DNA of 7,961 bases from Nonlabens sp. (GTDB lineage: Bacteria; Bacteroidota; Bacteroidia; Flavobacteriales; Flavobacteriaceae), in NCBI GenBank assembly GCA_023301395.1, contig JALZUY010000004.1, positions 1-7,961 of the forward strand, in the 5' to 3' direction. The position numbers were made by a program, and so were the translations under genes. The notes beneath the pieces are model-generated. The model worked only from the letters and a program-made list of their open reading frames with translations. It searched no databases and was not told where the DNA came from. Each line of letters begins with the position of its first letter. Within the stretch, counting starts at the first letter, position 1. Below are positions 1 to 4,952 of the stretch, in pieces.

Positions 1-3
1 TTC

Positions 4-81
4 TATAATCTGTCTTTTTGATGGTTACGTTTACTATGAATCATATTATTAAAAAACTAATAAACCCAAAGACAGATTATA
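4..81. repeat. 14 bp perfect inverted repeat with 50 nt spacer
   Basis: Positions 4-17 (TATAATCTGTCTTT) are the exact reverse complement of positions 68-81. The spacer holds further self-complementary pieces: TATGA/TCATA around position 40, TTATTA (46-51) with TAATAA (58-63), and GGTT (23-26) with AACC (63-66), the last two sharing a base and so being alternatives. On paper this folds into a long stem closing a small branched loop. Neither side is followed by a T-run, so it is not a standard intrinsic terminator. It lies beyond the yidC terminator. It could be the 3' structure of a gene to the left of the window, a small RNA, or a remnant of a short mobile repeat; the sequence alone does not decide. 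The repeat itself is certain, its role is unknown. Confidence 0.6.
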
Positions 82-105
82 CCTAAAACGAAATTTTGTG
101 AATGA

Positions 106-139
106 AAAAATCCCATCTAGATCATTAGATGGGATTTTT
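106..139 (-). terminator. Intrinsic terminator downstream of yidC, probably bidirectional
   Basis: TCCCATCTA (111-119) pairs perfectly with TAGATGGGA (126-134) across a 6 nt loop. Five flanking A (106-110) face five T (135-139), giving a 14 bp stem in all. Read on the minus strand the stem ends in a run of six T (complement of 105-110), the classic Rho-independent form, 50 nt after the yidC stop codon. Read on the plus strand it also ends in five T, so it could serve a convergent gene lying left of the window. It is the only convincing terminator in the window and marks the end of the minus-strand gene block. Confidence 0.9.
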
Positions 140-162
140 GAAATATTAATAACTATAAAGGT

Positions 163-183
163 TTAGGTCTCGACTTGACCTAA
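163..183 (-). other. Small hairpin in the yidC 3' untranslated region
   Basis: TTAGGTC (163-169) pairs with GACCTAA (177-183) over a 7 nt loop. It begins 6 nt after the yidC stop codon and lies before the main terminator. No T-run follows it on the minus strand, so it is more likely a 3' stability element or an accident than a terminator. Confidence 0.4.
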
Positions 184-189
184 CTTCAA

Positions 190-2028
190 TTACTTCTTAC
201 CTTTCTTTTGTGCTTCTTGTTGTTCTTGAGCTTGTTTCATGATGTCACCCATCTTAGATGCAAAACGTCCTTTTTTCTTCTTAGGAGCAGCTTTTGCCTT
301 CTCGATTTTAGCAAGTACTTTTTCTTCTTTAATTACAAAGTTCTTAATTACTAGCATGATACCGATGGTAATCAGGTTAGAAACAAAGTAGTACAATGAT
401 AATCCACTTGCGTAGTTATTAAAGAATACCAGCATGAACAACGGTGATAGGTACATGATAAATTTCATGTTAGGCATACCAGGTTGCTGCGTGTTTTGCA
501 TAGTCTGACCAGTAGTCATTTGCATGTAAAAGAATATCGCTACCGATGCTAGTATAGGGAACAAACTCACGTGATCACCGTAAAAAGGAACCTCAAATGG
601 CAATTTAAATATCTCATCATAACTCGATAAATCGTCTGCCCACAAGAAACTTTTTTGTCTTAAATCAAAAGCTGTTGGGAAAAACTTAAAGAGTGCAAAG
701 AAAACAGGCATTTGTAGCAAGCCAGGCAAACAACCCGACAGCGGACTGGCGCCTGCCTCGCTCTGGACCTTCATGGTCTCCTGCTGCTTTTTCATTGCGT
801 TATCCTTGTACTTCTCTGCAATACGATTCAACTCTGGCTTTAGAATTTTCATTTTTGCCTGAGTCAAGTAACTCTTATATAATACTGGAGATAATATAAG
901 ACGCACACATATAGTCAATAAAATAATCGCAATACCATAAGGAATTCCTGCACCTTTAGTCAAGAATGTAAATAATGGTCTAATTACAAATTCATTAATC
1001 CATCCAAAAATTCCCCAACCTAAATCAACAACTTCATCAAGGTTACGTTCATATTTATCAAGGATATCATAATCTGTAGGACCAAAATACCAGTCCATGT
1101 TATATGCTAGCTCACCACCAGTATATTCTAGCTCGATTTGAGAATTGAATTTCTTAGTATAAGTATCTTGTTCTTCATCCAATGATTCAAGATTCTCAGA
1201 CATTAATTTTGCCTTTTTGAATGGCTTGTCTGTTAATAGTATCGATGTAAAGAAATGTTGCTTGTAAGCGATATAAGAAACGGCCTCTTCCTCTTCTTCG
1301 GCATCAGTTCCTTGTCCTGTGTAATCGTCACTTCCACCACCGTATTCAAACTTTATCTCAGTATAACGATTCTCATTATCCATTCCTTTTGAACGCTTGT
1401 AAGCCAGCATTTCCCAGTTCAATTGTGGAGTCTCAGAAGTATTGAAGGTTTGAGACATCCCTTGAGAACGTATGGTAAAATCCATCATATAGTTCTTTGG
1501 TTGTAACTCATACCTAAATTCAAGGAATTGACCAGCTCCTACGTTTGCCTTGAATGATAATACTTTATTTGCACCATTCATAGATTGTGAAGGTGTAAAA
1601 GTCATATCCTTAGTATGCATTTTACGACCGTCAGTAGTCATAAATTCAAGATCTAGTTGATGATCTTTCTCGTTAGGTTTTGCTAGGTAAACTGGTAAAG
1701 AATCATAAGTTTTAAAGCTCTTTAAAAGTGCTTCTTTAATTAATGCTCCTTTTGAATCAATTTTAAACTCAATTAGATCATTTTCAAAAGTAATTACTTC
1801 ACTTGATCCAGCTTGAAAAACACCATTATTAACTGCAGCAGTAACAGCGGTAGAATCATTTGATGTTAATTGTGGAGTTGTAGTAGCGTTAGATGAGCTT
1901 ACTTCGGTAGTCGTTTCTGGATTGGTTTCGGCTACTTCTTCTTTGGTTTGACTCATCCAGTATAGGAAAATAATGGCGATAAGTCCCATTCCTATAATTG
2001 ATTTCCAGTCGATTGGTTTTTGTTCCAT
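190..2028 (-). CDS. yidC: Membrane protein insertase YidC
   Basis: YidC of the YidC/Oxa1/Alb3 family puts proteins into the inner membrane, alone or with SecYEG. The 612-residue product has the full Gram-negative layout. A first membrane helix lies at about 10-26 and is followed by a low-complexity Ser/Thr-rich linker. A large periplasmic beta-sandwich domain spans about 75-330 and includes an acidic run at 242-248. The conserved insertase core is at about 345-565, with helices near 360-385, 434-452, 486-503 and 521-562. The core shows the groove arginine (R376, in CVRLILSP) and the family motif SGCLPGLLQMPVFFALF (431-447). The tail after 563 is rich in Lys, Ala and Gln, as expected for ribosome contact. 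The ATG directly precedes the conserved first helix. It lies 98 bp after pyrG with no promoter motif that I can see between them, so read-through from pyrG is likely. The gene looks intact. Confidence 0.97.
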   Translation of the reverse strand: MEQKPIDWKSIIGMGLIAIIFLYWMSQTKEEVAETNPETTTEVSSSNATTTPQLTSNDSTAVTAAVNNGVFQAGSSEVITFENDLIEFKIDSKGALIKEALLKSFKTYDSLPVYLAKPNEKDHQLDLEFMTTDGRKMHTKDMTFTPSQSMNGANKVLSFKANVGAGQFLEFRYELQPKNYMMDFTIRSQGMSQTFNTSETPQLNWEMLAYKRSKGMDNENRYTEIKFEYGGGSDDYTGQGTDAEEEEEAVSYIAYKQHFFTSILLTDKPFKKAKLMSENLESLDEEQDTYTKKFNSQIELEYTGGELAYNMDWYFGPTDYDILDKYERNLDEVVDLGWGIFGWINEFVIRPLFTFLTKGAGIPYGIAIILLTICVRLILSPVLYKSYLTQAKMKILKPELNRIAEKYKDNAMKKQQETMKVQSEAGASPLSGCLPGLLQMPVFFALFKFFPTAFDLRQKSFLWADDLSSYDEIFKLPFEVPFYGDHVSLFPILASVAIFFYMQMTTGQTMQNTQQPGMPNMKFIMYLSPLFMLVFFNNYASGLSLYYFVSNLITIGIMLVIKNFVIKEEKVLAKIEKAKAAPKKKKGRFASKMGDIMKQAQEQQEAQKKGKK

Positions 2029-2035
2029 AAAAATT

Positions 2036-2047
2036 CCCTCGCAAGGG
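2036..2047 (-). promoter_or_regulatory. SD-like GAGGG inside a small hairpin before yidC
   Basis: On the minus strand GAGGG (complement of 2036-2040) sits 7 nt before the yidC ATG, a good Shine-Dalgarno spacing. The same bases form one arm of a small stem, CCCT-TGCG-AGGG. Flavobacteriia rarely rely on SD pairing, and no equally clear SD precedes pyrG. The stem is only 4 bp, so any masking of the ribosome site would be weak. Its role is inferred. Confidence 0.35.
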
Positions 2048-2093
2048 TTTTACTTCGGCTCTACTATGAACCTGTTATGTTATGTTGTGTTTA

Positions 2094-2115
2094 TTACGCT
2101 TTCGCGAAAGCGTAA
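2094..2115. repeat. 22 bp perfect palindrome, copy 1 of the CGCTTTCGCGAAAGCG repeat
   Basis: The bases from 2094 to 2115 equal their own reverse complement over all 22 positions. The 16 bp core, CGCTTTCGCGAAAGCG, is at 2097-2112. It lies 11 bp after the pyrG stop codon, in the pyrG-yidC spacer. As RNA it could fold into a 9 bp stem with a CGCG loop, but an A/C-rich tract follows it on the minus strand, not T-rich sequence, so it is not a canonical terminator. The identical 16 bp core recurs at 6827-6842. Being GC-rich in AT-rich DNA and self-complementary, it looks like a dispersed genomic signal or REP-like element. Confidence 0.85.
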
Positions 2116-2126
2116 ACTTTAAAATC

Positions 2127-3731
2127 TTATTTCTTTGCTGCCGCTGCCGCTACAAATGAAGTGAATAAAGGATGTGGATTTGCCACCGTACTCTTATACT
2201 CTGGATGATACTGCACACCTATGAACCATGGGTGATCTTCAATTTCAATGATTTCAACAAGTCCCGTTTTAGGGTTGATTCCTGTAGATTTCAAACCAGC
2301 CTTTTCTAGTTGCTCCTTATATTCATTATTGTACTCATAACGATGTCTGTGACGTTCAGAAATCATGCCCGAACCATAAATGGCTGCCACATTGCCACCA
2401 TTCAATTCACAATCCCATGCGCCTAAACGCATAGTACCACCCATATTTGTGATGTTTTTTTGTTCTTCCATTAATGAAATTACTGGATGTGAAGTTTTAT
2501 CATCCATCTCTACAGAATTTGCATTACTGAGTCCCAAAACATTTCTACTATACTCTATAACAGCCATTTGCATTCCTAAACAAATTCCGAAAAACGGAAT
2601 TTTATTTTCTCTAGCAAAACGTACTGCTTCTATCTTTCCTTCAATTCCGCGTTCACCAAATCCTGGAGCTACTAGCAAGCCGTCAAGATGTGCCAACTTG
2701 GCGCTTACATCTTTTACATCAAGGAATTCACTATGAATAGATTCAATCTTCACCTTAACCTCGTTTGCAGCACCTGCATGTATAAATGCTTCCAGTATTG
2801 ATTTATAAGAATCTTGTAATTCAACGTATTTTCCAATTAATCCTATAGTAACTTCACTTTTAGGGTTTTTATGACGTTGTACAAATTCATTCCATGTTGT
2901 TAGATCTGGATCTTTTTGAGAATTCAATTTCAACTCTTCAAGAACTACAGTATCTAAACCTTCGGCAAGCATTTTATTAGGTACATCATAGATCGTTTCA
3001 ACATCTATTGATTGTATTACTGCCTCACGACGCACGTTACAAAAACGAGCGAGTTTCATTTTAATTTCTTCAGACAATTCATGCTCTGTACGGCAAACTA
3101 AAATGTCTGCTTGTACTCCACTTTCCATTAATGTTTTCACACTATGTTGTGTAGGCTTAGTTTTTAACTCACCAGCAGCACTCAAGTAAGGAATCAATGT
3201 TAAGTGAATCACCATAGAATTATGCTCACCAAGTTCCCAATTCAATTGACGTACACTTTCTATGTATGGTAGAGATTCAATATCTCCTACAGTTCCACCT
3301 ATCTCAGTAATCACGATATCATAATCACCTGATTTTCCAAGAATCTGGATGCGGTGTTTAATCTCGTCTGTTATATGAGGAATTACTTGTACTGTTTTTC
3401 CTAAAAACTCACCACGGCGTTCTTTTTGAATTACGCTTTGGTAAATTCTACCAGTGGTTACGTTATTTGCTTGAGAAGTATTAACATTAAGAAAACGCTC
3501 ATAATGTCCGAGATCAAGATCTGTTTCGGCACCATCTTCAGTTACGTAACACTCTCCATGTTCATAAGGATTAAGTGTTCCTGGATCAACATTAATATAT
3601 GGATCAAGTTTTTGAATAGTCACTCTAAAACCACGTGCTTGAAGCAGTTTTGCAAGAGATGCGGCTATAATTCCTTTACCTAAAGAAGAGGTAACTCCAC
3701 CGGTTACAAAAATGTACTTTGCGTGTGCCAT
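2127..3731 (-). CDS. pyrG: CTP synthase (glutamine-hydrolysing)
   Basis: CTP synthase makes CTP from UTP, ATP and glutamine, the last step of de novo pyrimidine nucleotide synthesis in the cytoplasm. The family is activated by GTP and works as a tetramer. The 534 residues match the usual length. The N-terminal synthase domain (about 1-270) starts with the P-loop GGVTSSLGKG (11-20), followed by the conserved KLDPYINVDPGTLNPYEHGE segment (41-60). The class I glutamine amidotransferase domain (about 295-530) carries the oxyanion region PGFGERG (356-362), the nucleophile Cys384 in FGICLGMQ, and the His509/Glu511 pair in YHPEY. The C-terminus ends in five Ala and two Lys. The ATG sits 31 nt downstream of a TAnnTTTG element and has no SD before it. 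The gene appears intact, with its own promoter region. Confidence 0.98.
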   Translation of the reverse strand: MAHAKYIFVTGGVTSSLGKGIIAASLAKLLQARGFRVTIQKLDPYINVDPGTLNPYEHGECYVTEDGAETDLDLGHYERFLNVNTSQANNVTTGRIYQSVIQKERRGEFLGKTVQVIPHITDEIKHRIQILGKSGDYDIVITEIGGTVGDIESLPYIESVRQLNWELGEHNSMVIHLTLIPYLSAAGELKTKPTQHSVKTLMESGVQADILVCRTEHELSEEIKMKLARFCNVRREAVIQSIDVETIYDVPNKMLAEGLDTVVLEELKLNSQKDPDLTTWNEFVQRHKNPKSEVTIGLIGKYVELQDSYKSILEAFIHAGAANEVKVKIESIHSEFLDVKDVSAKLAHLDGLLVAPGFGERGIEGKIEAVRFARENKIPFFGICLGMQMAVIEYSRNVLGLSNANSVEMDDKTSHPVISLMEEQKNITNMGGTMRLGAWDCELNGGNVAAIYGSGMISERHRHRYEYNNEYKEQLEKAGLKSTGINPKTGLVEIIEIEDHPWFIGVQYHPEYKSTVANPHPLFTSFVAAAAAKK

Positions 3732-3762
3732 ATACGTAATCTGAGCTGTTTAAAATCAGCTG

Positions 3763-3770
3763 CAAAAATA
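3763..3770 (-). promoter_or_regulatory. Bacteroidota-type -7 promoter element for pyrG
   Basis: On the minus strand this reads TATTTTTG, an exact match to the TAnnTTTG -7 consensus of the Bacteroidota housekeeping sigma factor. It lies 31 nt before the pyrG ATG, leaving a short leader. A clear TTG-type -33 element is missing at the expected distance (about 19-21 nt further upstream); that stretch is occupied by a palindrome. The match is exact but short, so the call is moderate. Confidence 0.55.
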
Positions 3771-3778
3771 GTCATTTT

Positions 3779-3794
3779 ATGTAGAATTCTACAT
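3779..3794. promoter_or_regulatory. 16 bp perfect palindrome over the pyrG promoter, operator candidate
   Basis: ATGTAGAATTCTACAT is identical to its reverse complement. It starts 8 bp upstream of the pyrG -7 element and covers the place where a -33 element would be expected. Perfect dyads in this position often bind dimeric regulators. No regulator gene is present in the window, and AT-rich palindromes of this length do arise by chance, so function is inferred from position only. Confidence 0.4.
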
Positions 3795-4025
3795 GGTAAA
3801 TAGATGAGTATTTTAAGAGATTTGATATTAAATTTTCAAGAAGTTGGTCTCTTGTAAAGTATAGTGGTTAGTGAAAATCTGAAATAATTTTGCGATAATG
3901 ATTAATAGCTCCCACTATGAAGCGGTATAACGTTTAGGAGAATGAATAAAAGGTGTAAATAAGTATATGGAGTCAGTTTTAAAGAATCTAAGATCTACGA
4001 ATTGAAGAGGTTTTTACTCTAAATA

Positions 4026-4550
4026 TTAACCCATTTTAAAGAACTCTTGAGAAACATATGTTTGCCATTCTCTTTGTTGTGTGAGTTTTAAACCATGATT
4101 TGTTTCTTTATCATAGCGATTTTGCATGATTTGACGATTGTTTTCTACCTTTTTGAAAATCTTTGAAATTTCGTTTTTATAATTGCGAGTAGGTTGATAA
4201 TTATCAAATTCTTTTCTAAGAATACGTGCGAAGAGTTCTGATATATTCCAATGTAATTGCTCGTGTTGCAACAATTGTTCATCGTTTTCTTTTAAATCTT
4301 TCTTCCAACTAAGTTGTGGATAGAATTCACTACGCACCTCAAATTCTAGCGAAACATTCTTTCCTTCAATCTTTGCGCTGTAACTATAAGCCAGTCCGGA
4401 ATTCACACTGGCTGCGTGCTGGGCATTTACAGGTGGTGTTCCCATAAAATCTCCCCAAGTAAGCATTGGTTTTTCTTGAAACGTAAACTTCTTCTCTGGC
4501 ACCACGATTGTGGCCATTAACATGGTTAACAAAAGAAGTAATGATTTCAT
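4026..4550 (-). CDS. Secreted DUF922-like protein, putative zinc protease
   Basis: This 174-residue protein begins with a hydrophobic signal-like segment (about 3-17) without an obvious lipobox, so periplasmic or envelope location is likely. The LTWGDF motif (30-35) followed by AASVNSGLAYSYS (46-58) matches the opening of the DUF922 family as I recall it. A zinc-binding style HExxH lies at 96-100 (HEQLH), with Glu105 and Arg109 on the same predicted helix, and a second conserved-looking motif YDKETNHG sits at 146-153. These suggest a small metalloprotease, but the family is poorly characterised and its substrate is unknown. The ATG directly follows the stop of the OsmC gene (TAAATG, no gap), so translation is probably coupled. 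It is the last gene of the guaA cluster. Confidence 0.75.
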   Translation of the reverse strand: MKSLLLLLTMLMATIVVPEKKFTFQEKPMLTWGDFMGTPPVNAQHAASVNSGLAYSYSAKIEGKNVSLEFEVRSEFYPQLSWKKDLKENDEQLLQHEQLHWNISELFARILRKEFDNYQPTRNYKNEISKIFKKVENNRQIMQNRYDKETNHGLKLTQQREWQTYVSQEFFKMG

Positions 4551-4952
4551 TTAAGACCAGTTAAAAGTGATATTTTTAATAATATCTGGATGCAGGCTAT
4601 TGTGAACCGGACAAGTGTTTGCAATACGTTCCAAGATTAATTGTGCACGTTTATCACAGTTTCCATTCATATCAAGAACCACATCTATTTGAGAAATGCG
4701 ACGTGGATTAGAATTCATTGTCTTTGTTACTTGCGCAATACTGCCTTTCAAATCGATTTCTAAATCGTTTGCTTTAATACCCATAACGGTAAGCATGCAA
4801 CTAGCAAGACCTGTAGCGACGGTGTCTGTAGGAGAAAAAGCGGCTCCTTTTCCATTATTATCTGTAGGTGCATCTGTCATGAAAGTGTCTTCACTTTTCA
4901 AGTGTTTACTTTCACATCTTAAATCTCCTAAATACGTAACTGCTGATGTCAT
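4551..4952 (-). CDS. OsmC-family peroxide-reducing protein
   Basis: OsmC/Ohr-family proteins are small cytoplasmic thiol peroxidases that reduce organic hydroperoxides with a pair of cysteines. The 133-residue product fits the family length. It shows the first Cys in the segment TGLASCMLTVMG (Cys52, on the central helix) and the second in NTCPVHNSL (Cys114), with the TYLGDLRCESKH beta-hairpin start and an FSPTDTVATGLAS stretch (39-51) typical of the OsmC/YhfA-like branch. Cys13 and Cys99 are additional cysteines. Its ATG overlaps the stop codon of the LysM gene by one base (TAATG), a form that favours translational coupling. The general family is clear; whether it acts on organic hydroperoxides or another thiol substrate cannot be told from sequence. 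Confidence 0.88.
   Translation of the reverse strand: MTSAVTYLGDLRCESKHLKSEDTFMTDAPTDNNGKGAAFSPTDTVATGLASCMLTVMGIKANDLEIDLKGSIAQVTKTMNSNPRRISQIDVVLDMNGNCDKRAQLILERIANTCPVHNSLHPDIIKNITFNWS

Larger units (their letters stand above)
3732..4025. other. 294 bp intergenic region between the guaA gene cluster and pyrG
   Basis: No credible coding sequence lies here; the open stretches are very short. Near pyrG it holds a -7 promoter candidate and a 16 bp palindrome, listed separately, plus a weak 5 bp stem (AGCTG 3744-3748 with CAGCT 3757-3761) that may fall in the pyrG leader. A second weak 5 bp stem pairs CAAGA (3837-3841) with TCTTG (3850-3854). No T-tailed hairpin follows the DUF922-like gene, so I see no intrinsic terminator for the upstream gene cluster. 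The rest is AT-rich sequence with nothing I can name. Confidence 0.6.

Noticed and set aside
242..300. Lys/Ala-rich yidC tail as a possible frameshift or low-quality end
   Set aside because: A long basic C-terminal tail after the last membrane helix is normal for YidC of this phylum.
693..899. Plus-strand open frame of 68 codons inside yidC
   Set aside because: It lies entirely antisense to the strongly supported yidC core and has no recognisable protein pattern.
2094..2115. The palindrome after pyrG as an intrinsic terminator
   Set aside because: The minus strand after the stem is A/C-rich and lacks a T-run, and the same core occurs inside a coding sequence.
2380..2736. Plus-strand open frame of 118 codons opposite pyrG
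   Set aside because: It is antisense to the conserved amidotransferase domain of pyrG, and its low-complexity Ser/Pro/Ile composition is that of a shadow frame.
3426..3683. Plus-strand open frame of 85 codons opposite the pyrG start region
   Set aside because: It is antisense to the P-loop region of pyrG and resembles no known protein.
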